Source: Typha latifolia
Taxonomy: Eukaryota > Streptophyta > Magnoliopsida > Poales > Typhaceae
DNA: 64,000 bases
Direction: 5' to 3'
Assembly: GCA_019914945.1 (NCBI GenBank)
Contig: CM034108.1
Span: 7,760,001-7,824,000, forward strand
In this document: positions 49,770-60,079 of the stretch, one piece after another
Numbering within the stretch: position 1 is the first letter of the stretch
How the letters are laid out: every line of letters starts with the position of its first letter
Program-made: the position numbers and the translations under genes
The notes under the pieces: generated by a model
What the model was told of the DNA's origin: nothing
Seen by the model: the letters and a program-made list of their open reading frames with translations, nothing else
Database searches by the model: none

Positions 49770-50251
49770 AATGATGCCCTACACCATTTCAGTATCAGAG
49801 AATATGGCCCTACATCACATTAGGTATCATGCCTCTGGTTAGCCATCATGGTCCATCAAAATGACCAATCCAAAGCATAGGCCTCCCATATGAATAATGT
49901 GCATCAGCTTCATTCTTCTGATATAGAATTTTTGGGAGATTTAGAAAAAAATGATATCATTGATTAGCTTATTAGGGATATGGAAACTATTGCCTTTCCA
50001 GATAAAAGTGTAATGAAGTTAAGTGGAATTTCAGAGAGGTTAGATTAACTGGCGAAGCAGGACAAGTGGAAATTAGAAGTTTCAACAACTACATCCTCTA
50101 CGAGATCCAAAATTGATAGACGTGGGTGTTCAACAAAGTCAAGGAGAAATACTTGTTGCCATATTAGAAATTGAAGATCTATGATTAGATAAATATTGCA
50201 TGAATTGACAAAGTTACTCTCAAATTGATGAACAGCATAAACCTAAAGATG
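49770..50251 (+). pseudogene. coding-like remnant split by the gypsy element, part 1
   Basis: A broken frame reads HSSDIEFLGDLEKNDIID, then RDMETIAFPDKSVMKLSGIS and ERLD-LAKQDKWKLEVST. After the 9.5-kb insertion it would continue at 59735, with QHKPKDVLDFEEKDFKETPK spanning the TTTTA target site. It follows a copia-like primer site, so an internal region of that element is likely, but I do not recognise a family. Confidence 0.35.
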
Positions 50252-50256
50252 TTTTA

Positions 50257-51079
50257 GGCAAATCTAGTATAAATGCAATGTTTTGGAGAACAATCGATCC
50301 AAACAAATAACTAAAATAAAATATAGTAAATAATAACTGATAATAAGTTAATTGATTAAAAGAATCACTACTAGATGGAAGGCCAGAAAACCACTCAGAT
50401 AAGGCAGTAGCTTCCTAAACTCTCAAATAGGTATGTGGATAGTAAAAAGGCCTAAAATATGGTGTAAGGAAAGACTTAGAATTTAGATTTACTAATAAAT
50501 GAAATAGTAGTGCTTTTACTTTGAAATCAAGTCCTTCTCTTCACGTCCGGGCACCCAAAGATTCTCTTTCACTACTGGAATCTTCTAGACAACAGCAGTA
50601 ACCGACGAAAAAGTAGAAATTGAAGAAGGAGAGAAGTTTAAAGAGGAAGTAGAATAGATTAGAGAAGAATCTTAACACAGAGTAGGAGAAAATGAGAGAG
50701 AGAGAGAAGAAGAAGAAGAAGAAGACCGCAGGAGAGAAAATAAGAGATTTCAAATAAATCTTATTTCATATAAATCTTATTCCAAATCGTTCCTTGTTTC
50801 TCATGCAATAACTTTTAAAAAAGGTTAACAACTTTGATTCTAGTTGATTCTAATAGGAACTTATTTCATAATAGAACTCTAATTGATCATCTTACCTACA
50901 TTGACTAACCCAATTTAGGTAATAAATCAATGTGAACATCCCCCACATATAAGCTTACCATAACTATCAATTGAGATTCTAATAGGAATTCATTTCCTAA
51001 TAGGATCCTAATTGATAAGGTCTTACCTAAATTGACTAACTCAATTTAGATAATAACTCAATGCGGACATTCCCCGCAT
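50257..51079 (-). repeat. family 4 3' LTR, distal part
   Basis: Starts GGCAAATCTAGTATAAATGC, where the other LTR has TTGATGCAAATC, so about five terminal bases are lost. It is then nearly identical to 58675-59560. It is interrupted at CCCCGCAT (51072-51079) and resumes at 54926. Confidence 0.92.
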
Positions 51080-51989
51080 CAACGATGGCCGTGCCACAGG
51101 CACGGCACGGCATGGCACGTGTCGCGGCACTTGCCGGCCGTGCCGTAAGAGAATGAGAGAAAGAGGTAAGGAATACTCACCTTTGTCATTGTAGTCGTCG
51201 TCGCCGCCGCTCGCCCGCTTTGTGCCCTAGCCCCTGAGAGAGAAGATGGATCGAGACAGAGGGAGAGTGTAACACCCCAAATTTAAAAAAAAAATTAAAA
51301 AAAAATTCCCTCCGACTGACGCACGCGCTGAGTACGTACATCAGCCCCTGCCACTCTGCCCCCCGTCCCCTCTTCTCTTTCTTCTTCCCCTTCCCTTGTC
51401 GTGCACGCCACCTTCCCCATCTCCCTTATCTCCTTCCCATCACCGCAGCCATCCCGATTCTTCCCCCCATTTCCTCCTCCACTGCATTACCTCTCTCCCT
51501 CTCTCGCGGGTTGCCGACGAAGTGCCGGAGCCGACGGAGCTCCAGAACCGACAAAGCCGAGCGCGCAGATCGTGGTAAGCCTCAACCCCGTTAAATTCGG
51601 TAGTTAGTTTCCTCTCGTGATCAACCTCGGCGGCCGACGGCCCCGCGTCCGGCCGCCAGTCCGAGGGCTCCGATGGACGGAAAGAAACCCCCCTCCCTAG
51701 GATGGCTTCCGACCCTTGGTGAAGGGAGGGAGGATGGACTCCCTATGGCCGCCGGCCATGGAGCGCGGTCGTCGCCGTCGGGTCCACACCCTCCCCTTTT
51801 CACTTACCCGTCGGTCTCGTGGCCATGCCATCAGCCTCGTGCTGCGCCGCCGGCCTCGTGGCTGCGCCGTCGGCCTCGTCGCTACGCCGCCGGCCCTATG
51901 GGCCTTCCCCTCCCCTCCGTCTCCTTCCCTTGGAAGGGAAGGGCGTGCAAGGGTGGGGGTGGTTTAACCCCCCCACCCACACCCCCTGC

Positions 51990-52154
51990 TGGGCTGCGGC
52001 TTAGACCGCAGCCCACGAGACTTGTGCGCAGCCCATGAGCCCTTCTAGTAGTGGGCTGCGGTTCTGACTGCAGCCCATGGACCCGCAAGGCCTGTGGGCT
52101 GCGGGTCAGACCGTAGCCCATGGAGCCCATGGGCTGCAGTTGGACTGCAGCCCA
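51990..52154. repeat. array of four TGGGCTGC hairpins
   Basis: Four successive inverted repeats: TGGGCTGCGG/CCGCAGCCCA (51990-52015), TGGGCTGC/GCAGCCCA (52052-52077), TGGGCTGCGG/CCGTAGCCCA (52095-52120), TGGGCTGCAG/CTGCAGCCCA (52130-52154). Loops are 5-10 bases, spacers 9-36. The arms contain TGGGCT, a site II-type TCP core. Confidence 0.9.
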
Positions 52155-53053
52155 CGAGCTATCTCCTCCTTATCTTTTGAGTTGGGCTTGGGCCCAACCC
52201 AATACCCCCAACCTAACCCATTACCTCTAGCCTAGCCCACTTGGGGCCATTTGGACCCTATAATCCCGTTTACCTATTTTCCACCTGGTTTAATTAGCCT
52301 AACCCCCCGTAATGACAATTTAGTACCATGTGAATTTTATGATAACATAGGACTCGCCCTAGGAGACCTTGACTAATGTATTTGCCAAACATAAATGCTC
52401 TAATAAGATAATTAATTATATTAGTTCGCTAATCTTACATATGGCGTTACTTGCGTGAATTAATAAGATTGACACCGCGTGAGGATTTTGGGATTCCGGA
52501 GGAGCCGGTTAGCTGACGAAATGTTAATGTAGCATAAACATTAGTGTGATGATGCTTACACGTATCCTATATGATATACCCTTCCATATATGTATATCTG
52601 TTGTGAATATAGAATGTAACGATCATGATGACTATGACATGCTTTATACACTCATAGACACTGCACCACTCCCACCTATCATTAGTAGTCGGATTCGACT
52701 AGACAAGTACCCTTGCTCACTCAGCCCAGGGTTAAGGGTAGAGTGTATTTTATATGACTATACTATTAACGGCATACACTAGAGGTCGGGAGCCTGTGTG
52801 GCATTCAGGTAGTTATACTGCATAGCCAGGACTAGATTATGATAATAGAAGAATATGATTGTGAGGCGGGGATATAACTCTAGCGGTACCCGACGACGCA
52901 GGGTTAGGGCGTCTGTTGATGAGCCAAGGGCTCCCGATTCTCCCGTTAAGGGCGGTGATGATTTAGAGAGAGTAAGATATGGGCTTACGACCAAGGTCCT
53001 TAGTCTGATGGCCACAAACAACCGGTCACTTGTAGTGTCACCATACAAGTGTA

Positions 53054-53845
53054 GGTGGCATCAAGGTTCCCAGTTTCGGCCGATCCCGATCCTAGCCGAA
53101 ACCAGTCAGTTGATTGGTTTCGGCTGCCGAAACGGGTGGGAACGGGTCGAATCCGACCCGGGGGACATCAATAATTGATGTCCCCACCCCCCCCCCCCCA
53201 CCTGCCTCTCTCCCTTTTCTCTCTCTCTTTCTCTCTTTTCCTCTCTTTCCTCTCTCTCTCTTTTCTTTCTTTCTCTCTCTCACGGATCTCTTACTCTCTT
53301 TCTCACCGGTGACTGAATAGTGAGTAGATCTCCATCTCTCCGGTGATCTCGACCTCCGGCGATGTTATTCGACGACCTCGATCTCCGACGACCTTCGGTA
53401 AGTTTTTTTTCAGTTTTTTTTTTTTTTTCCATTGTGCTGCACCTGCAGCAGGTGCTGCTGCAGCAGAGACTTCATATGATGGAATCACTTTTTGGAGCAT
53501 CAGGTCCCAGACATCAATATTTATAAACTTATGGTGATTATGATGATGAAGACTATAGAAATTTACGAGTAAGTTAATACATTTTTTTAAGTTAATACAT
53601 TTTTTTAAGACTATTGAGTAAGTTAATACAATTTTTTAAGTTTTTAGACTTCATATGTGAGTAATTTTTGTTTTCTTATTTTGTCATTTTTCTAAATTTT
53701 TCTGCATTTTTAAATAATATTTAGAATTTTATATAATTAAAAAATAGTCCAATCCGATACGAACGGCCGATACGGCCGATACGTATCGTTTTTCTGGACG
53801 GTCGATACCGATCCCGATCCCGATACTGGAAACCTTGGGTGGCAT
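53054..53845. mobile_element. hAT MITE with 8-bp TSD (CAAGGTT family)
   Basis: GGTGGCAT at 53054-53061 and 53838-53845 flanks an element of 776 bp that starts CAAGGTTCCCAGTTTCGG and ends CCGATACTGGAAACCTTG. Inside the left end lies a perfect palindrome (53161-53185), then a CT-rich stretch, a CGACCTC/CGACGA block and GGTAAG, a likely splice donor. The same order is found at 61113, where transposase text follows, so this is the non-autonomous derivative. Confidence 0.92.
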
Positions 53846-54677
53846 TACCGCTAGATGTGTATATATCCCCCCCTCGATGTATGAGATGATGGATGATTAT
53901 GTGATGGATGATTGTTTTTTCTTAAGAGTATTTACCCTGTGTGGTGAATAGCTCGATGAGCGATGATAAGTATGATTAATGCTTTGGTAGGCATAAGATG
54001 ACTAAACTGCTCTTTTATTGCTATACATGACATGTAAACACTATAATTGAGATGTGTACGAATAAGAGATTGCATCAAGTTTTATATCTATGTGGACTTA
54101 TCTTGATACGTTAGGAACTAGCATGTTCCAGGATAGTGACTGATAATCTTTATCGATTGTATTAATTTAGTAACTCATGTTAAGCCATCTCAACAAGTAT
54201 ATTGTTATTGCTAGCAAATATAGGCATACCATGCATATACACATGTGATGTCATTATTTTAGATCGTATGGATCCTACTCGCTGGGCTGTAAGCTCACCA
54301 CCTCTTGGTGGCATTATTTCAAAGCTAGGGGACGTAGGTGCGGGTAGCGAGGAGTAGCTGCCTTTCTTTTCTGTATGTCTTTTAGTTGTATTAAGCCCCT
54401 GCGAGGGCGTTATGATTGATGATGTATTTTGGACTTTAGTATTGAATTTTGGATGTATATTTGGAAGGTTTGTTGTGGCCTGTGGAACTTGTATCCGGAC
54501 TCTTATGGTTGAGTTTAATTATGGTGAATTTGTACTGTTGTGTACCTTGTGAAATCCTTGTACTAACAGGTCATGTGATACACCGCGTGGAGGGGTTTAC
54601 CCACGCAGTTTACACGTGTATTTGGAGGTTTTGGTGTTTCAGATCGATCCCACAACTTAAACTTTAAACCCTCTCCC

Positions 54678-54679
<2 letters not shown>

Positions 54680-54717
<38 letters not shown>
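54680..54717. repeat. (CT)n microsatellite in the right arm of the foldback MITE
   Basis: Nineteen CT units in the right inverted arm. The left arm has only GAGAGAGAAG at the corresponding place, so the run has expanded in one arm only. Confidence 0.9.
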
Positions 54718-54720
<3 letters not shown>

Positions 54721-54925
54721 CCATCTTCTATCTCGGGGGCTAGGGCATGAAGCGGCGGTGAGCGGCGATCGGCGGGGGGCGGGCAGCGATCAGCGAGCAG
54801 CGGCGGCGAGGTCGATGGTGAGTAGCGATGCGTTAGGAGGGGTGCCGTGCGGCACCCTTGTGCCATGTGCCGGTACGCCGCCGACACGGCAAGTGCCAAC
54901 CGGCACAGCCATCCTTACCCCGCAT

Positions 54926-55092
54926 ATAGGCTTACCATATCTATCAATTGACTAATTCAATTGATTATTTGAATTAAAAATCAACTCAACAAATTAAATA
55001 TGAAAATAAGTTAAGCCTACTTAGATCAATTAGACCAAAATTGGACTCAAGCAACTTTATTTTGATCAAATTGAAGATGATGCCCACATCAA
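54926..55092 (-). repeat. family 4 3' LTR, proximal part
   Basis: Continues the LTR after the MITE with ATAGGCTTACCATATCTATC and ends GATGCCCACATCAA, co-linear with 59560-59729. The polypurine tract of the element (CCCTGTGGGTGGGAAAAA on the plus strand, 55096 on) would be expected beside it. Confidence 0.9.
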
Positions 55093-55546
55093 TTCCCTGT
55101 GGGTGGGAAAAATCATGACTCTGACAAGATAGCCTCCATATACTTCTGGTATAGATCTTCTCGTAGTCTCCTTAACTCATCTTCCTCAATCCAGCTTAGT
55201 GTCGAAATGTAGCGATCTTGCCATCGAACCAGACATCGTCGGTGTGTACCCCGTCGTGACTTGATCTCACACACATCAAGTATGTCATCAATCCGCTAAG
55301 TGGATGTCGACTGCTCAAAAGGCAGTGAGCTAACATCTGTTGGTTGCATTGGGCCTCCATGATATGTGAACAAATCAGCAACATTAAAGATCGGTGAAGT
55401 AGACATCTTAGGTGGAAGTTCTAGCAAATAAGCATTACTTCCCAACTTGGCAAAATCTTTCTCCCTGCGGTGTTGGTTTGCTGCTTCCTTGTATTTATTT
55501 GTAGATACCTGCAGCTTTTCAAGAATCTCTTAGTGCACTTGGTGAA
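55093..55546 (-). pseudogene. pol: family 4 integrase C-terminal domain
   Basis: Broken frame with YKEAANQHRREKDFAKLG, YLLELPPKMSTSPIFNVADL, then LVRWQDRYISTLSWIEEDEL and RRLREDLYQKYMEAILSES. These are the GPF/IBD-type tail and a chromodomain-like end (VKW...ATWE) of gypsy integrases. Several stops. It joins the integrase core upstream without a gap. Confidence 0.8.
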
Positions 55547-56190
55547 TTATTTGAACAAAGGTTTTAGTATCAACACTATTTCTTCCATTATATGGTATAG
55601 GGGTTCTATCAAGGTAGTGAAAAATAGGATAGCATATATACTCTCAAAGGGTGATTTTTCAGTGGATCTATTGATAGAACTATTGTAAGCAAATTCAGCT
55701 TGAGAAAGAACTAGATCCCACTGAGAGGGTTTTTCTCCAGCTAAACACTTCATTAGATTACCCAATGATCGATTAACTACTTCAGTTTGACCATTTGTTT
55801 GAAAACGATATGCATTACTATATTGTAATTTAGTGCCCAGTTTAGACCATAAAGTACTCCAAAAATGACTAAAAAATTTTATATCCCTATTTGAAGTAAA
55901 TGATTTTGAAAAACCATGTATATGAACTACTTCTTTGAAAACCAAATGTGCTATATAAGATGCATCATATGAATTTTGACATGCAATGAAATATGTCATT
56001 TTAGTGAATCTGTCAACAACTACAAGAACTGAATCAATTTTACTCATTAAAGCATATACTAAGGGTGATTCAGTCATGTCATGCTGGAATTTATTCTTTT
56101 CAAGAATTAACATAGTTTTATTGTCAAGGCTTACATGGCCTTTTGTCTCTTGTTTTCTAGGATATGATGCATTCCTTTGTGGATGTAAAG
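55547..56190 (-). pseudogene. pol: family 4 integrase core
   Basis: Reads VLVVVDRFTKMTYFIACQNS with the first Asp, SNRDIKFFSHFWSTLWSKLG where relatives have SDRD (the second catalytic Asp is Asn), and NGQTEVVNRSLGNLMKCLAG with the Glu. The integrase zinc finger, RNase H and RT are missing: the text goes from the protease tail (LEKNKFQHDMTESPLVYALM) straight to SKIDSVLVVVDR. The deletion is clean and in frame. Confidence 0.88.
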
Positions 56191-57188
56191 TTACTTGTAC
56201 ATTGTCCTTAATAAAAGTGTATTTTTCTCCCCATTATGCATTATCTTCTTATCATATTGCCAAGGTCGACCCAACAAGACATGACATACATCTATAGGTA
56301 CTACGTCACACCAAACTTCATCCTTATATGATTTACTAATTGAAAATTTAATTAGGCATCTAGTTATAACAGGAACTTCACCCCTACCTTTAAACCAAGC
56401 AATCTTATAAGGTTTATGAAACTTATCAGTTTTCAGATTAAGCTTATCGACCATTTCCTGAGCAACAAAATTTTCTGTGCTTCCACTATCTATGCTGATT
56501 GAACATAATTTTCCATTCGATGTGCAAGTATACGAAAGAGACTTTGCTTGAGCCACGTATCCTCATGTGGAGCCCTTGGTGTTAGCATTACAAGATGCAT
56601 GACAAGTAATTGGCCCACAGTATCACCAATTGCTTCATCTTTAGAGATGTCATCTTCTAATTCATTCTCACGTTCATTCTGATCTTCTTCATCAGTTAAC
56701 TCATTCTGATCTTCATCATCAGTTAACTCATCTTCTTTCTTAGAGGACAATCAGAAGAACGATGACCAGGTTGCCTACATTTGAAACAAGTTAAGGGTAT
56801 AGGTCCTAATATACCTTTACTCTTAGAAAATACATCAGAATTATACTGAGGAAGGACTATTTGTGTTGATTTTGGTGGTTCTTTCTCGCCAACTTGCATC
56901 CTAGTTGTGCTTTTATCTGAAACAATTCTATGAAACCCTTGTCTTCTAAGTTTAGCTTCAGCCTTTGTGGCTTTGCTATAGACTATGTCAAGGCGCAAGG
57001 CATCACACATGGTTAACTCATCTTGGATTTGAGGTTGCAACCCATTGGTGTAACAGACAACCTTTTGCTCTTCACTTTCTTGTAGTTCATTTCGTGCAAG
57101 TAAAGAATAAAATTCTTCAGTGTATTTTTGGACAGTTTTGGATCCTTGTCACAAATTTTGAAGTTTTTGGAAAAGTGTTTGTATATAA
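56191..57188 (-). pseudogene. gag: family 4 gag C-terminus and protease
   Basis: Knuckle CFKCRQPGHRSSDC near 56780-56740, an acidic linker with a DDEDQNELTDEEDQNE repeat (56750-56650), then the aspartic protease SISIDSGSTENFVAQEMVDK (56500-56440) and VLLGRPWQYDKK. Two overlapping frames are needed, so at least one frameshift lies near 56530-56740. The order and spacing are normal for gypsy Gag-Pol. Confidence 0.85.
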
Positions 57189-57516
57189 TCAATAGGTAAA
57201 AAACTTCCCCCTAAACATTTCTTTCATACGGGTCCAAGAATTGATTTTATCTTTTCCTTTTCTAATTCGATCATTTTGGATTTGTTTCCACCAAATTAAC
57301 GCATGACCTTTCAATTTGAGGCTAACAAATTTTACTTTTTTATCTTCTAGGAATTCTTTCCATTCAAAAAATTGGTCTATATGGTCGATCCAATCCAAAA
57401 ATTCATCAGGTAAAAATCCCCCTTCAAATTCGCTAACATCAATCTTAATTTCCTGATCCCACCTATCAACAAACCTATGTCTCATGTGATGTGCATAATA
57501 ATTTCTATTATCATCA
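57189..57516 (-). pseudogene. gag: family 4 gag, capsid part
   Basis: WDQEIKIDVSEFEGGFLPDE, FLDWIDHIDQFFEWKEFLED, then HALIWWKQIQNDRIRKGKDK: the retrotransposon Gag capsid signature (WW and preceding hydrophobic helix). It ends at 57517, where LTR3 is inserted. The upstream part continues at 58343. Confidence 0.85.
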
Positions 57517-58342
57517 TGATATGTTTAGTTAAGATCTTTTCTTACTGCATTAGTTGTTTATTTTTATTAAAATAAAATTCCTGTAAGTCGCAAGTGGGGT
57601 CGCGTTTGAACGCCCTTGCGAACGCTTGCATCAGGTTCGCAAATACAAACAACGCATATTGTGTGTTCCAACGCGGTCGTGCGAGTTCGAACGCCCGCGT
57701 TCGAATGCCTACATCGCGTTCACACATACAGAGAACGTCTTTTGTGCGATCAAACGCGATCGGACGCGTTCGAACACGATCAGCGGGAATCTTCTAGAAT
57801 TAGGGTTACATATTATTTTAGGACTTATTGGCTAGCCTCTATATATATGTGGATGGCAGCCAAATTCATTATGCTATTGGAATATTGAATTCTTGCCGCT
57901 CTATCATCTATCTACCCTAATCTCCCTCCTCCATCTTCACCATCCTTCCACCTCTACTGTTGGTAAGGTTTCTCCTAACTTCTAATCTCCCTCGACTGTC
58001 GAGCCACCCCTCTTCTTTGGAATCTCGACCACTTCATTCCCTTTGTCTATATTCCTAAATGGCATCCACAATCCACTTTCACTTCCATACTCATCCATAA
58101 CCCTAACATCCACTTCAACCATCACCACCACCATCACCCACGTTATTCCGTATTTTCATCCTAGCTACAGTTCGAATCTGCGAATGGCATAAATACAAAA
58201 GTTGTAGATCAGAGAGTTACGAATCTACTACTGGAGAATATTTGACGAATATTTTTCCACGGTTGCGCGGACTGATTCTGTAATACATCCCGGATCTTGA
58301 AGGAATCGTTGCGTAGCCTATCTTTGGTTCGAGAACATATCA
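57517..58342 (+). repeat. LTR3, full-length copy
   Basis: TGATATGTTTAGTTAAG to GAACATATCA, 826 bp, with TTCGAA-type palindromes (57600-57780), a TATATATA promoter-like run near 57840 and a CT-rich leader. AAG and a primer site follow. It lies inside gag of the minus-strand element, in the opposite orientation. The flanks (CATCA left) do not match directly at 58343, so a short internal stub may remain. Confidence 0.9.
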
Positions 58343-58345
58343 AAG

Positions 58346-58357
58346 TGGTATCAGAGC
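58346..58357 (+). other. primer binding site next to LTR3
   Basis: TGGTATCAGAGC three bases after the LTR3 end, complementary to initiator tRNA-Met. Minus-strand gag text begins about 20 bases later, so almost nothing of the LTR3 interior is left. Confidence 0.85.
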
Positions 58358-58364
58358 TTATCAC

Positions 58365-58558
58365 ATGACTCCCTATATCTTGGACAAAAGTGTTGCCTTG
58401 TCTAGATGCTCTAGGAATATTCTCTGGTTGTGGACTGACTTGGATGTTACCTAAGTTTGTAAAATTCGATCTATTCCTTGTTGTAGTTGTAGAATTTGAT
58501 GTTGTAGTTGTGTGACATCTTCTCTAATATCAGTTGTGTTAAAATTTGCACTTGACAT
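58365..58558 (-). pseudogene. gag: family 4 gag N-terminus
   Basis: ATG at 58558-58556 begins MSSANFNTTDIREDVTQLQH, followed by QILQLQQGIDRILQT, an amphipathic coiled-coil-like start. It lies about 100 bp downstream of the primer binding site of the 5' LTR, as expected for gag. Stops follow before the LTR3 insertion. Confidence 0.7.
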
Positions 58559-58657
58559 GATTTAAAAATAAGCTAGACAGATAAAGAACCTCTTTTTTTT
58601 ATAGAAAAGATGCTGAACTATATCTATATGCAAGCAAACCTAAGGAAAAGAAAACTT

Positions 58658-58670
58658 GCTCTGATACCTA
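58658..58670 (-). other. primer binding site of family 4
   Basis: Minus strand TAGGTATCAGAGC directly after the LTR; one difference (A for G) from the initiator tRNA-Met complement TGGTATCAGAGC. Confidence 0.8.
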
Positions 58671-59729
58671 TTGATGCAAATCTAGTATAAATGCAATGTT
58701 CTAGAGAACAATCAACCCAAACAACTAAAATAAAATATAGTAAGTAATAACTGATAATAAGTTAATTGATTAAAAGAATCACTACTAGATGGAAGGCCAG
58801 AAAACCACTCAGATAAGGCAGTAGCTTCCTAAACTCTCAAATAGGTATGTGGATAGTAAAAAGGCCTAAAATATGGTGTAAGGAAAGACTTAGAATTTAG
58901 ATTTACTAATAAATGAAATAGTAGTGCTTTTACTTTGAAATCAAGTCCTTCTCTTCACGTCCGGCACCCAAAGATTCTCTTTCACTACTGGAATCTTCTA
59001 GACAACAGCGATAACAAACCGAAAAAAGTAGAAATTGAAGAAGGAGAGAAGTTTAAAGAGGAAGTAGAATAGATTAGAGAAGAATCTTAACACAGAGTAG
59101 GAGAAAATGAGAGAGAGAGAGAAGAAGAAGAAGAAGAAGACCGCAGGAGAGAAAATAAGAGATTTCAAATAAATCTTATTTCATATAAATCTTATAAGAA
59201 GAAGAAGAAGAAGAAGAAGAAGAAAAAGAAGAAGACTGCAAGAGAGAAAATAAGAGATTTCAAATAAATCTTATTCCAAATCGTTCCTTGTTTCTCATGC
59301 AATAACCCTTAAATAGATTAACAACTTTGATTCTAGCTGATTCTAATAGGAACTTATTTCCTAATAGGACTCTAATTTATCATTTTACCTAAATTGACTA
59401 ACCCAATTTAGGTAATAAATAAATGTGGACATTCCCCCACATATAAGCTTACTATAATTATCAATTGAGATTCTAATAGGAATTCATTTCCTAATAGGAT
59501 CCTAATTGATAAATGTGGAGATTCTAATAGGAATTCATTTACTAATAGGACATTCCCCACATATAAGCTTACCATATCTATCAATTAACTATTTTAATTG
59601 ATTATTTGAATTAAAAATCAACTCAATAAATTAAATGTGAAAATAAGTTGAGCCTAATTAAATCAATTAGACCAAAATTGGACTCAAGCAACTTTATTTT
59701 GGTCAAATTGAAGATGATGCCCACATCAA
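58671..59729 (-). repeat. family 4 5' LTR
   Basis: TTGATGCAAATC to GCCCACATCAA on the plus strand. It is almost identical to the interrupted 3' LTR, but has an extra copy of about 70 bp at 59190-59270 that repeats the GAA run and ATAAGAGATTTCAAATAAAT. It also has a small duplication with a variant of AATAGGAATTCATTT near 59520-59560. Confidence 0.92.
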
Positions 59730-59734
59730 TTTTA

Positions 59735-60075
59735 GACTTCGAAGAAAAAGACTTCAAGGAAACTCCAAAACTTATCTTTATAAGGACAGTAAGAATTGTG
59801 AAGATCCTTCAGCGAAGAAGACTCTGAAAGGGTTATTCCATACTAAGATGCTAAAAAGAAATCAATGACCACATTAAGGACATGTCAAAGAGCCAAAAGA
59901 AGCATTCCTATCAAAATGGTGACCGCTGATCCAATGCTAGAAGGGCCCATCAAAGATCTTTCAGTGAATGCCAAGTTAATAATATGACGGATATCAAATT
60001 TTGAAAGGTTCATACACTAGATAGAGACATGGAGACTATACTCACAGAACCAAAAAGTATCAAGTCATATGAACT
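59735..60075 (+). pseudogene. coding-like remnant split by the gypsy element, part 2
   Basis: Continues 50251 across the TTTTA duplication with GACTTCGAAGAAAAAG (DFEEKDFKETPKLIF). Further on, broken frames give VNNMTDIKF and RDMETILTEPKSIKSYE; 'RDMET' also occurs in part 1. The family is not recognised. Confidence 0.35.
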
Positions 60076-60079
60076 TACG

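Larger units (their letters stand above)
51268..54641 (+). repeat. solo LTR, Tekay-like, inside the foldback MITE
   Basis: TGTAACACCCCAAATT at the left and TTTTGGTGTTTCA at the right form imperfect inverted ends. The interior has a CT-rich leader and GC-rich U3-like text but no retroviral gene. No matching 5-bp duplication was found. It contains a hairpin array (51990-52154) and a hAT MITE (53062-53837). Confidence 0.75.
51072..54925. mobile_element. long-inverted-repeat transposon (hAT-like) with 8-bp TSD
   Basis: CCCCGCAT is at 51072-51079 and 54918-54925. The element starts CAACGATGGCCGTGCC and ends GGCACAGCCATCCTTA. Inverted similarity extends far inside: the left arm has GCCCTAGCCCCTGAGAG and AGATGGATCGAGA (to about 51265); the right arm reads the same in reverse (to about 54680). 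The arms are thus about 190-240 bp. Without the solo LTR inside it would be only some 460 bp, i.e. a foldback MITE. 8-bp TSD and GATGGC ends suggest hAT. Confidence 0.85.
50252..59734 (-). mobile_element. minus-strand Ty3/gypsy element lacking RT (family 4), nested host of other elements
   Basis: 5' LTR 59729-58671, primer site 58670-58658, gag start 58558, protease, integrase, 3' LTR 55092-50257. TTTTA flanks both sides (50252-50256 and 59730-59734). The LTRs are very similar over hundreds of bases, so the insertion is fairly recent. It has been invaded by LTR3 in gag (57517-58342) and by a 3.8-kb composite in the 3' LTR (51080-54917). Reverse transcriptase and RNase H are gone. Confidence 0.88.

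Noticed and set aside
51396..52130. Several overlapping Pro/Ser/Arg-rich frames in a GC-rich region
   Set aside because: GC-rich LTR leader and hairpin array; all six frames are open by composition and none has a domain.
54449..54667. Open frame of 72 codons at the end of the solo LTR
   Set aside because: Lies within LTR sequence near its terminus, with no motif.
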